A stretch of 64,000 bases of DNA from Mercurialis annua (Eukaryota; Streptophyta; Magnoliopsida; Malpighiales; Euphorbiaceae): assembly GCF_937616625.2 (NCBI RefSeq), contig NC_065574.1, forward strand, positions 53,286,052 to 53,350,051, given 5' to 3'. How positions within the stretch are numbered: the stretch's first letter is position 1; each line of letters opens with the position of its first letter. The notes below the pieces were generated by a model. The model ran no database searches, had not been told where the DNA came from, and was given only the letters and a program-made list of their open reading frames with translations. The translations under genes were made by a program, and so were the position numbers. This document shows, piece after piece, positions 26,841 through 37,860 of the stretch.

Positions 26841-27414
26841 AAATAGGAGAGGCGTTAGCAACTATAAAGAAGTGCCATCTGGCATTGTGTGTCGACTTGT
26901 CATCTTTTCTATCGATGAAGTGAAATTTCAATGGTTTTTCCTTTTTTTCTTTACTATATAGTTTTTTTATTTTTATTTTCATGTGTAGAAATACAAATTA
27001 TGAAAATAAAAATTTTATATTTACAATATTTAAAATATGAAACTTTGTTGTAATGTTGTGGGGTCTTGTGTTTATCCTCAACCCATCTCATTTTCTATTT
27101 ATAGAGTGGAAATCATTACGAAATAGATAAATAATTTGTATATCAATAATTTTTTTATTTAAACAGCTTATGAATAAAAGAACATCGGATTAATTAAAAT
27201 GAAATGTTAATTTAGAATTAATGAGTTGAATAATATTTAAACAAAATTAACTTTTCATTTGTAATTTCAAAGTATTTTAGTGGGAGTATGATGGTAAATA
27301 CAGGGTTTCATTCTAATTTATTAATTAGTTGTTTAAAATAATTAATTTTTAGGTGATATTTTCATTAAATAATATAATAAATATTTAAATAAATTATATT
27401 TTTAATTGAAAATA

Positions 27415-27530
27415 TAATTTTTTATTTATAATTGGAGAGGGAAAAAACTTGTAGGAAAAATTAAACACACGACCTAACAATTTGCTGCTCAATATATATT
27501 AGAAAATAATATATATATTAATTATTTTTT
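27415..27530 (-). repeat. SINE-like remnant
   Basis: The minus strand gives TTAGGTCGTGTGTTTAAT, then CCTACAAG, then CCCTCTCCAATTATAAATAAAA, in the order of the 17.2-kb copy but diverged. The 5' end is not defined. Confidence 0.45.
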
Positions 27531-28889
27531 TATTTAATTGAAAAAACATTTTTTATATATACTCTTCCATGTTATACATATCGATAAGTTTGATATTTGT
27601 AGAGATTTATTTTTTGAAAATATTTGTAGAGATTAAATATGGTTAAATGATTTATTTTTTTATTAATTTTTAATTGTATTTTTTTTATAAATGGTGGTTA
27701 TGTTAGCACTATCACAATGCGATAGAAAAAAATGGATTCTAGAACCTCAAAAAAAATCTAGACACTGAAATATATTGTTACCACCAAAAATTAAATGTCG
27801 GTTGTAATATATATAGTAAATCACACCTTTATTAATGCAATGAAAAATCAAATTATTGTTGCTTGTGCGAAGAACGGCATTATTTCTTGTCTTTCAAATC
27901 TCTCGAATGCTAAAAAAATCATATTGTAGCCTAAAATATTTTGTATTTCGGATCAGCTAAGTCCACCCACAGATAATAAAGCTCAAAATATCACCCATAA
28001 TTACTCAAGCCATAACACCAATTTTGATAAGGAACTTCAACCGAAACCTCTAATCAACCGGGCAAAAAATAACTATGTGATTACCAGTTTCTATCTTTAC
28101 ACAATGACAACAATTTAATTATTAAATTAATTATTTAAATGTACTCTCAATATTGTTAATATTATGTTTTGGAAAAATAATAATTTCTTTGTGAAATTAA
28201 TAATAAAGTTTAAAAATTATTTTAATTTAATTTTTATTAAATAAAATAATTATTAATAATGATTAAGAGAATCTATAAATGCTTAAAATTAATATCTAAT
28301 TAATAAAATTGAATTATATATTTTTCCTATAACAAACATATTATTTGAATGTTTCAAATATAGACAAATTTGTCGTTCCATTTTTAATTTAACTACTTAG
28401 ATTATATTTTTTAAATCATAATTAAATATCACTTTATCTAATATATATAAAATTAAGGACTAATATATTTATTAAATATTTTGAAAATAGTTTAGGTTGT
28501 CAACATAATAAATAATATTTAAAATATTTAGACAATCAAACTAAGAATCTTTTACAATAAAAAATTAATAATAAATAACTAATTTGACTTATAATTTCTA
28601 GTTTTTGTACGAAATAAACTTAATTTATCCTTTTTTAACAAAAGAAGTCACAAATTTATTTGTATTTTGGAATATTTGAGATAGCAAATCAGTCTATTTT
28701 ATTTAATTTTTGTAGATTTAAAGCTAATTTATATTTTTAATGTTATAATATAATAATGCATTAGTAAAATAATAAAATGTGGGATCTAATTTTTTTTTTA
28801 TCCGGGAGGGGAGCGTTCGTAAAACAATTAAACTCCAAGATATTAGTATGCTACTCGGTATTTACACCTTTTGAGATATAATATATTGG

Positions 28890-29000
28890 TACATGAGATT
28901 TATAATGGTACTAAAATGAACTATAACTCAAATGTTATATGCGTTACGCACATTTAATTCACAAGCGCTTCCCTTCTCCAGTTATAAACAAAAACTCAAT
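28890..29000 (+). repeat. SINE-like remnant
   Basis: The words GAACTATAACTCAAATG, then CACAAGCGCTTCCCTTCTCC and AGTTATAAACAAAAA, match the 36.7-kb and 17.2-kb copies in order. The box B-like part is mostly lost. Confidence 0.45.
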
Positions 29001-29044
29001 GAATGTTTAAACTTATCATCCAAACAATTTAACTATATAATGAA

Positions 29045-29548
29045 GGTTTAATGTCTTAAAAAAATCTGACTTTATAATCCCTTTTCAATCTTAAACTAAC
29101 GTTGAACTATCACCAATTTTACCCTATTTTGTATTTTTGTATTTCAATTATACCCTGAAATATTAGATTGATGTCGTTTTCATTTGGAAATAAATTCAAA
29201 AGGTTCTCCATATATAGCATATATTAATTGTATGTGTTGACAATTTATTTAGATTTAATTAAATTAATTTAAAATTTAAAATAGTTTTAATTTAATTATG
29301 GTTTTTGGTTTGTTGTTAAAAATAAAAGATTTATTTGTACTTTTTTGAATGGAAATTAATTCAATTTTATTTTTAAACTTAGTTAATTTAATGATTTCAT
29401 CATTTAACTAAACAAAATTGACAAAAATTGAAAAATTGGGATACAATTAAAATGATAAAATACAAAATAAGATAAACTTGATCAATTTTCAATATTGGGG
29501 TAAGATTGAAAAGGGCCAAAAGATCGGATTTTTTTTAAGCATTAGGCC
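29045..29548. mobile_element. Foldback MITE related to the 21.6-kb element
   Basis: The left end GGTTTAATGTCTTAAAAAAATC pairs with the right end GATCGGATTTTTTTTAAGCATTAGGCC. Inner words (CCCTTTTCAATCTTA, TTTTACC.TATTTTGTATTTT) also mirror each other. Flanks TATAATGAA and TATTGTAAA agree at six of nine positions, so the duplication is decayed or absent. Confidence 0.7.
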
Positions 29549-29928
29549 TATTGTAAATGCATAGGAAATAAAGCTTATTAATAAAAAAGACTAATTGAAT
29601 TAAAATCTCCTCATATTCGCTTTTGCTATGTGAAATAAGTATATAATCAAATATCTTTTTTTGCAATAACTATATAAAATTACTGTTTTATGATTTTCTG
29701 AAATAATTATTTCTTTAAAAAATAAAAAATAATTATTCTATTTATGAGGAATAACTATCTTATTTAATATTAAATTCATCATATGAACCAAATATAGTTT
29801 TTAATGGGAGAGATTAAATTCAAAAAATCGACACAATTTCTTACTATAAAATAAACGACATAAATTAATTAATTAGAATAGAATTTTTTTTACATATATT
29901 ACTCACTTTATAAAAAATGATGTGAATT

Positions 29929-30627
29929 TGTTAAAAATAATCCCACATTGCTTAGAAGAAAAAATATAAATGAGTTTATAAGTGTAAAGATTCAACCAAT
30001 ATTAACTAATTCTAGTTATTAGGTCATGCTTGAAGTTAAACACATCTTATAAGCATGTGGATTGTCACATTCTCACCAATTTATAATTAATTACTCCTAC
30101 CAATTTATAATTAATTATTCCTACCAATTAATCAAAATAATATATCTAATATGGTATCAGAGTTGGTCTGACCCGGGTTCTTAATTTGTCGGTTGTACGT
30201 CTGGATGTTCATTCCCAACGGCCCGGTCTGGTGTTGCCGATGCGTATTAAATGAAAATTTCAGTGGGTCCTGCTTGAATTTTTAATTTGACGGTTGTCCG
30301 TCTGAATATTCATTCCCAGCAGCCCGGTCCGGTGTTGCCGCTGCTTGTTAAATCAAAAGTTTCAGTTTCAGGGAGAGCCAATTTCAAGCGACAATCGGAT
30401 GTCTAGTCCCGGTTGCACTTGAGGGGGAGTGTTAAAGATAATCCCACATTGTTTTGGAAAACAAATATAAATGAATTTATAAGTGTAAAAATTCAACCAC
30501 ATATTAACTAGTTCTACTTATTAGATCATGGTTGAAACTAAACACATTTTATAAGCATGTGGATTGTCACATTCTCCAATTTATAATTAATTATTCTTAC
30601 CAATTAATCAAAATAATATTTTTAATA
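29929..30627 (+). mobile_element. TRIM-type miniature LTR retrotransposon
   Basis: Two direct repeats (29929-30151 and 30430-30627) bracket a 278-bp non-coding centre, with a perfect 5-bp duplication GAATT at 29924-29928 and 30628-30632. The LTRs start TGTTAAA. A primer-binding site TGGTATCAGAG, complementary to plant initiator tRNA-Met, begins directly after the left LTR. The purine run GAGGGGGAG lies directly before the right LTR. There is no gag or pol. The left LTR is longer because of a duplicated ~25-bp ACCAATTTATAATTAATTA block. The size and parts are those of terminal-repeat retrotransposons in miniature. The 3' dinucleotide appears to be TA rather than CA. Confidence 0.92.
30152..30162 (+). 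promoter_or_regulatory. Primer-binding site of the TRIM
   Basis: TGGTATCAGAG follows the left LTR without a gap and matches the 3' end complement of plant initiator tRNA-Met, the usual primer of Ty1/copia-like and TRIM elements. Confidence 0.9.
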
Positions 30628-30632
30628 GAATT

Positions 30633-31244
30633 TGTTGGACTTTACCCGTTAAGTTGAAGTGAGTCTAAGGAGATATCAATTCCCTAGCTATAAAGGTATA
30701 CTCATGAATGCTACACACATAGAATTGTGGAGACTAAAGATATTGGCATTCTTATTCTTTAAGTAAGATATGCTGCCATTTGCCGTTTTTGCTATAGTAA
30801 GGATGACTCTTCATTATGGGCACGCTCTTTATTTCAAAATTTTGATACTATAAAAAATTGCAATAAACATGTGTATTTTACTATCTCACTTTTTAAAAAA
30901 AAATTGCAAATACCCTTTTTGATAGTTTATTAGTAAATTATTGCTAATTCACTGATAGATTAAAAATAAATGAGGTATTTTTGTAAAGCTTTCAAAAAAT
31001 GAAGTACAGAAAGTAATTTTTCAATAAATATTCGTGCTTGAAAATTTTATCTTCTTATTTTCCCTTAGATTTATAATAAACCTATACTTTAAAATTGTGT
31101 TTTAGTTTAATTTTTTTTTTAATTTTGATATATTTAAAAAATAGTTTTAAAGCAATACTGTAAATACATTTTAAAAAGGTTTAAACTTGAATAATTGATA
31201 AAAATAAATCATTACTCTTTTTATTCCAATCTAATTGAAAACAA

Positions 31245-31275
<31 letters not shown>

Positions 31276-31738
31276 TTAAATAAAGTCGATTAATAATGAA
31301 TAATTTACTTCTATATTCTCATAAAATATATCATTTTATATAATAAAGTAGTTATTGAATAAATATATAAAAAAAATGAAGTGAAAAATGTTTTATGCAT
31401 AAAAATTATTTATTAAAATAAAATATAAAAAATTGTGTTTACTGGTGAAGCCACTTATACACCAAATGAGTGGTCAAGTGATCACCATTTGGATTTTTTT
31501 ATACATTTTATTAATTGATTTTTTTATACATTTTATTTTAAATAATTGCAAGTAGACTAATCAAATGGTCAATTCAAGCAATAATCCTTTAACGTTGATA
31601 AGCATTTTAAGATTATATAAATTGCAAGAAACCCACTCACTTTTTATATTGAGATTTATTTTCCTGATTTTGATATAAGATGTTAGAATTCTTCCAACAA
31701 TGCTAAGAAAATATTTGTGACTTTACATAAACTTGAAC
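30633..31738. other. AT-rich spacer with (TA) microsatellite
   Basis: No gene is seen. A run of TA dinucleotides lies at about 31252-31275. Confidence 0.6.
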
Positions 31739-31739
31739 G

Positions 31740-32880
31740 AGTTACCGGTTGAATTTATTAACTGAGTCGCGAAATGCAAATGGATAGGGACTACTGGGTC
31801 GTACAGGAAGTTCTGTGAGATCTTCGAGGTTGGTGTATGAAAAAACGCAGGGGCTGGCCCCCCACAGCATTTAGAGTCGAAGAACGAACTCTTGGAAAAC
31901 CCTCTAACCCATATTGTGGAATGAATGGAGTACTGCCAGATGCGACGTTACTCCCCACCTGAGTGCTTGCTAGTGGCAAAAAAGTACACCCACGAGGTAG
32001 TTGTTCGGGTCTCTATTCTCTACCGATTACCGGTCGGATCCCGTCTCTCCTTAATATTACTGGTGGAATGATTTGTTCAATTATAAGATCTTATTCCATT
32101 ACTAAATCACGTGTCTTACAAAAACAACAACTAAGCAATACACTAAGAAAGCTTGCAAAGCAAGAGAGTATCACAGCTTTCAAACAAAGCACCAAGTGAT
32201 AAATCACGATTCGAGCTGTCCTCTAGTGTCTGTTGAGGGAGAACAAAAAGAGGTCGGAAAGAACGCTGGTGGAATTCAGCGGCTGTCCGCTCCGACGCTC
32301 AAGTCAGTTTGAGTAGGGGAAAGAAGAGAAAAGAGAAAGAAAAAAAAAATTAAGTGTGGGAATAGAGTCGTATCTTAGTGTTTGCACATAAGGTGGTTTA
32401 TATAGTCACTTGTGCAAACCATTTTCTTTTCTCTCTCTCTGGTCTCCACTTTTTTGTTTTTCTTAAGTTGTCGATTCGGTTACACCTTGAGTGGTGTGTC
32501 AGGTGCAAACTGCACGGGGAACATTCTCGTTTGTCAGCAAATCTGATGTGGTCCCCTCAAGATAATCTCTCAATTATGATGATATTTATTTGTTATGTCG
32601 GGCGAGCGGACAACGGGCACCCTTGCACGGATTCTGGGGTGATCGGTTAGATCTAGAGATTCCGAGCTGGTGTTCAACCGATGTACTGTTCTTTCGTGTT
32701 GTGCCCACACCGAGATATGGAACTGTCGAGCTATCGTTTATATTTATGGTTCTAGGCTATTCTCCTGGCAAGTTATCGTTGCTCCGAGATATCTTGAGGA
32801 GCAATGTTTCGGATAGTTCGCAAGCCGGTACCTTCTTGAGGTAACCTGTATCTCAACTAGTATGTTTTTGACTTAGCGAT
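31740..32880 (-). mobile_element. GC-richer island, LTR fragment of a gypsy-like element
   Basis: This block stands out in base composition. From about 32215 to 32880 the minus strand has a TATA box (ACTATATAAACC near 32393-32404), then a GACTTGAGCGTCGGAGCGGACAG-like block. That is the same order as the LTR of the 48-kb gypsy element (ACTATAAAAGGAGC, then GACTTTAGCATCGGAG..CGGAC). I take it as an LTR or LTR piece of a related Ty3/gypsy family. The part 31740-32200 has no recognisable protein in any frame and may be internal sequence of the same element. No partner LTR or target duplication was found. Confidence 0.5.
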
Positions 32881-33066
32881 AATCGATTCTACCAATATTG
32901 CTTCGCCCCTATTATATGTTATCTCTCTGTTATCAGTTTCCATTATTCTTGAACATGGACTTAAACAATGCAAGTCACTGTGAAATATTACAATAAACTC
33001 TTTTTAGTGGTAGCATTACCAAGTTTTTTTTAAAAATACATTCAAACTTCATTATTTTAATTTGAT

Positions 33067-33859
33067 GGCTAATAATTACCCATAGCCCCTGACTTTAGAG
33101 GTATCTTACGACAAACCCCCTGATCTAAAAAAACGATCAGTAAACCCCATAATCTTTGTGTCGGCGCTCGCTAAACCCCTTTTGGACGAAAATACCACTG
33201 GCGCCGTCTTTTTTGGTCAACTGACTTTAAAATAAAATCTGACGACGCCACGTGTCAGTTGACACGTCACAAAATATCTTAAAATTTCCAAACACCAAAA
33301 TACCCCTAAAACACCTAACCCAACTCAACCCAATCAATAAAATCTAACCCAATATAATCTAACCAAACCCAACTCAACCCACTATTCTCCGACCACCACC
33401 ATCCGCCGCCACTATGGCCGGAAAAAAATTGTCGGATAAATTGAAGATGACCGGAAAATTTTCCGGTCATCTCGGAGAAGATGACCGGAAAATTTTCCGG
33501 CGGTGGTTGGGGGTGGCGGCGATGGTTGGATGGTTGGGTTGGTTATTGTGGTTAACCAAATGATTATTGGATTTATTTATTTTTTTTTTCTGTTTTTTTC
33601 TAAATTAAATTAGGGGTATTTTGGGTGTTTGAAATTTTTAAGGTATTTCGCTGACGTGCAGCTGACGTGGCGTCGTCATAATTTTTTTTTTCAGTTGACT
33701 GAAAAAGACGGCGCCAGGAGTATTTTCGTCATATTTGGGGTTTATGGGGTTTAGCGAGCGCTGTCATAAAAATTAGGGGGTTTACTGATCGTTTTTTTTA
33801 GATCAGAGTGTTTGTCGTAAGGTACCCTTAAAGTCAGGGGCCATGGGTGATTATTAGCT
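33067..33859. mobile_element. Mutator-type foldback element, 793 bp, perfect 9-bp TSD
   Basis: Long inverted arms of about 270 bp begin GGCTAATAATTACCCATAGC and end CCATGGGTGATTATTAGCT. They share the words AAAACGATCAGTAAACCCC, CGCTCGCTAAACCCC and GGCGCCGTCTTTTT. The duplication TAATTTGAT is perfect at 33058-33066 and 33860-33868. The centre has no gene but holds a perfect 26-bp palindrome at 33446-33471 built on CCGGAAAATTTTCCGG, repeated in part at 33480-33500. A shortened relative lies at 40799-41241. Confidence 0.92.
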
Positions 33860-33869
33860 TAATTTGATA

Positions 33870-36600
33870 GCAATTACAATTATAAACAGGTTGGATGTTT
33901 TCACTAATTGATTAGATGTATAATAAGTAGCTTATTTAAAAATATACTTGTCCAAACACATCGACTTCACTTTTGAAAAACAACCATAACTGCTGAAAGA
34001 TTTTTTTTTAAAAAAAAGTTTGCAACATAAAAGCTTAAATTATTGTTAAAAAAATTATTGGAACGGTATATTTCCAATCTGAAGCCGAAAAACTCAGCGA
34101 TAATCATAAAACATTACGAACTTTGAACAAAATACATCAAAAATATAGTTAAGAAAACGGTATATTTCCGATCTGAAGTTAAAAATTACATTTTTACCAA
34201 AAAAAAAAACAATCGATGATAAATATATATAAAAAAAATTTGAAAAATGAACTTTCTCTTTCTAACAGCGCTTGGCTATGAAGAGCTTGGATAAGTCTCT
34301 ATTTGCATAACGAGGAAGTATTGATTTCGCTAATTAGTGGCATATTTTCAATTAATTCTTTTTGGGTAATTAATTGCATATTTACATATTTGTGCCATGT
34401 ACGCAAGTCTAACTAAAGTTTATCCAATTGATTAGTGATTTCGATTAACCAAAGGTGCTAATCATTATCAATTTAGGGACTTCATCATTCATAGTGCCGC
34501 ATTATATGTTATTGGAAGTACTTATAAAGCCCTTAATCTAGAAGAGTTTGTGTATTATCCAAATTATGCAGACTTTGAAATAATTAGATGAAGTTATGAT
34601 AACAATTAATTAAGTTAGCATGACCTGGTCACCAATTATCTTCTGGTTACTTCTTTTCTGGGAGATTCTTATTAAAACCAGATCCATAAAACAAACCGAT
34701 CAAATGTTAAAAAAATTAAAAATTGAATCTCAAAACGCAATTGAGTTGGTAAGGCGCTCTAGTGATTTAAATGTATACTAATACAATTTTAGTATTTGCC
34801 ACGTAATTTAGCACGTTTGCAAATGAAATTACAAACTTTAGCGTAATTTGCAATTACAACACTAATTTTAAAAATTTGGCGAAAACAGACATCAACTTTT
34901 ACTTTTTGGAAAATCAAAACACTGTTTATTTTTCAACTTGTCAACCGACGTGGCAATCCCGACTTCCAACTCAACAAAAATGTCCCGAAAAAACATCGGT
35001 GTATCGATTTGCCAAAAGTGCAAAGTTCATTACCGACATCACCAAATTTAACAGTTTATGTTTTAATTGCAAATTAGGTCAAAGTTGGAGTATGAATTTA
35101 TATTTAATTCTTTTTAATATTAAAATTTATAAATATAAACTTTTTTTTAAAATAAAATATAAACTTTTTTAAAAAATAAGTTATAGAATGTAATTCATTC
35201 CGTAACGAGTTAAAAATTATTATCATTAATTGACCCTTGTACTAGAAGACTGATATTTCAAAGAGAATAAACTTTGAAACAAATGGTTCATAAACGTCAG
35301 ATCAATAATGACAATTAGTCCAAGTGAAAAATGATGCATCCAAGAGACAAAGATTTTCACTTAATCCGTGTGCATAATTAAGATAGATTTTTTCTTTATT
35401 TTTTTTAAATAAAAAATTCTATTAATTAAAAGCTAATTGATCAGCCAATACATAGAATTTAATAATCGGAGGGATACGCCTCAACCAATTAGATAAATTG
35501 AAGTAGTGATATGCTACTATATGAAATTTTTATGATAATTAAAACAACATTTATGCATCTCAATTAAATTAAAGTAGTCATGTACTATTAAACTGATAAT
35601 ACTACAAATCAAAAAATTATTGTTGAAAACATCCATTATAACCATTGAAATAAAAAGAATTAAATTAATTTCGCTTGTCATGATAATATTAATTTTAATC
35701 ACACGACTGCTATTACTAGCAGTTATAACTTCATCGTTAAAGTGATCACATTTTCTGTGATATATCTCTTCTTTTAAACATTAAACATATCATTGATATT
35801 AACGCAAAACATACCTATATTTGGTGAAATCCGTCGTAAGATGGTGGCTCTAATTGTTTAAGAGATCCAAGTCGTTTGCACCGCAAAAAACAATTTCATC
35901 TTCAAAGATAAAAAAAATACTCTTAATTTCGATTAGATCATATCTAATTCCAATTAAGATAACATGGCAGAAAATAATTTTTAGATCTAATCCAACATTG
36001 AATAACAAAGAAACTTTATTCAAAATTGAAGATAAAAACTATGAAAAAACTGAATTTGAGAGACTGGGATCTGATTTTTAACTAGAAATGGCCAAAAACC
36101 ACCTTCCAAATGAACAAGAAAAAAAAATACTTACTAGGATTTGAGAGATTTCTCAAAAGACAGAGACGGCTAGAGATTTTACTGTTAAATTTCTTTGTTA
36201 CCCCTTCTTTATTATTTTTAGTTATAAAAAGAAACTAATAAAAGGCATTAACAGATCGAATTAATTTATAAACTAATAATTCTTTCCCTCATAAAAAAAT
36301 TAATGATTCCTGTGCTCTCCAATATTTATATTCCTAAGATGATTATAATGTGATTTCATGTAAACGTATGCACACAATGAAAATGAAAACTGAATATAAA
36401 TAAGAGTTAGAATGAGAAAAGTAGAATTAAGAATTAAAAATGAAGAAATAAAATAATTGGGGAAGTGGCTTGGATGTCAAACCATACATATACCAAAATA
36501 AAGAAAATTACTAATTTTTTTTTGATGAATAAATTACTAATTTTTTAATAAATTACTCTAATGAAAGTTTAAAATTTCAGACTTAACTCAAAATTAAATC
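33870..36600. other. Gene-free spacer
   Basis: No convincing coding sequence is seen. A 16-bp direct repeat AAATTACTAATTTTTT occurs at 36505-36520 and 36531-36546 around a short insert that reads as a poly(A) tail on the minus strand. Confidence 0.5.
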
Positions 36601-36609
36601 CTTAAATAA

Positions 36610-36726
36610 CCAGCACCAATGAACTGTAATTCAAATGATATAAACACTGGATATAAAGTATTAAGATCGTGAGTTTATTTTTCTTCCACAAGCGCTCCCC
36701 CTTCCTGATTATCGGAAAGAAAATAA
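36610..36726 (+). repeat. SINE-like copy
   Basis: GAACTGTAATTCAAATGATA, AAGATCGTGAGTTTAT, CCACAAGCGCTCCCCCTTCC and GATTATCGGAAAGAAAA follow in the order seen in the other copies of this family. It keeps more of the 5' half than the rest, but the box A and box B matches are weak. Confidence 0.5.
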
Positions 36727-37024
36727 ACATAAGACACATTGTCCTTATAGCCGCGTCAAAATAAATTGGTGAATTGTACATATATCATGTCGATCTATTC
36801 ATAAAATATGATTAAGAATAATATGAGAATGATCTATATAATATTACTCATCTGAATCTAAATACAATATAAAATGTATATAAATACGGTCTTCTGGTGT
36901 CAAGAAGGCGATTTTTTTCGACAATTTGAAAATCTATCCAAACTTTTTATAAATTGTAAATTTATTTCAATATTACCAATTTGTCAAATCTATTCAATTT
37001 GACAAAATTGATATTGTGCCTATA

Positions 37025-37205
37025 TGACAATTAGGGGTATGCACGGTTCAGTTCGATGTGGAGTTGAACTTTGCCAAAACCGAACCAAACTATCCCTAAA
37101 TAATGAAAACTAAACCACCACATTCGGTGAGCGGTTTTATCGACTAGGTACACCGAAAGTTCGGTTTTAACCGTCCGATCCGGGTCATGAAACCGAAATG
37201 CTCAA
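37025..37205. repeat. CGGTTCGGTTT-type repeat, likely a worn MITE
   Basis: The block has many CGGTT/AACCG words on both strands (GCACGGTTCAGTTCG, AACCGAACCAAAC, TTCGGTTTTAACCG) after an AGGGGTATGCAC start. This is the look of plant hAT/Mutator-type MITEs of the 'GGGTGTGCACGGTTCGG' kind. Ends are not matched well enough to set borders. Confidence 0.4.
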
Positions 37206-37697
37206 CAATATTAAAATTTTAAATGGTTGTTAATTTAAACTCTGGGACCCAAACAATGACAGCCTGCATTTAAAAAGCAGGGCAAGCAATTTGCTATGTG
37301 TTTAGATTTATAAAAAAATTACAACTATAAGACTTAACAAAAGATTAACCAAAAAAACAGTAAGGTATAAACCCTTTATACAAATCTGCTTCAAAAATAA
37401 GCTTCTATAACCTCTACACAAAACTGCTTCAAAAAATCTTTATAAGTCAAAACTGCAAAACATATTAAATAAGGCAATTAGACACTCAGGGTTAGTGATC
37501 GGGTCTGTAAAGAAGAAAAATAAAAATATAGATTTTTTGGTTCTTCTTCTTTATTTTATTCTTAATTGTTTAAAAAAAAAACTAATGGTGAATTTTTATG
37601 TTTTTTTCTTACGTTTTATTCAATTTTCAACTTGAAATGGATTTTTTTTTATTAATTTTTTTTATTTTGCTGTTTGTTTATATATTCTTAATAAATA

Positions 37698-37858
37698 TTT
37701 CCTCCGTTCCATTTAGAAAGTTCTATTGTCATTTTTTTGTCCCAATTAAAAAGTCCTATTATACTTTTTTAGCATTATTTATCATTGGCAAAAACAAAAT
37801 ATGTCTTTTTAACACGTGTGAAGAAAAACAATGGAAGTTCTAAATGGGACGGAGGGAG
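37698..37858. mobile_element. Stowaway MITE, 161 bp
   Basis: The right end is a clean Stowaway terminus (GGGACGGAGGGAG then TA at 37859-37860). The left end is a worn TTTCCTCCGTTCCATTTAGAA after TA at 37696-37697, pairing with TTCTAAATGGGACGGAGG. TA duplications are the Tc1/mariner rule. Confidence 0.85.
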
Positions 37859-37860
37859 TA

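Larger units (their letters stand above)
26900..29044. other. AT-rich region upstream of the GA 2-oxidase
   Basis: No gene is found. It contains two SINE-like remnants (27415-27530, minus; 28890-29000, plus) and a 15-bp direct repeat ATATTTGTAGAGATT at 27593-27607 and 27620-27634 around a short T-rich insert. Confidence 0.5.

Noticed and set aside
31791..32199. Two short frames (31791-31979 minus, 31963-32199 plus) as host genes
   Set aside because: They overlap on opposite strands, match no family I recognise and lie in an LTR-like block.
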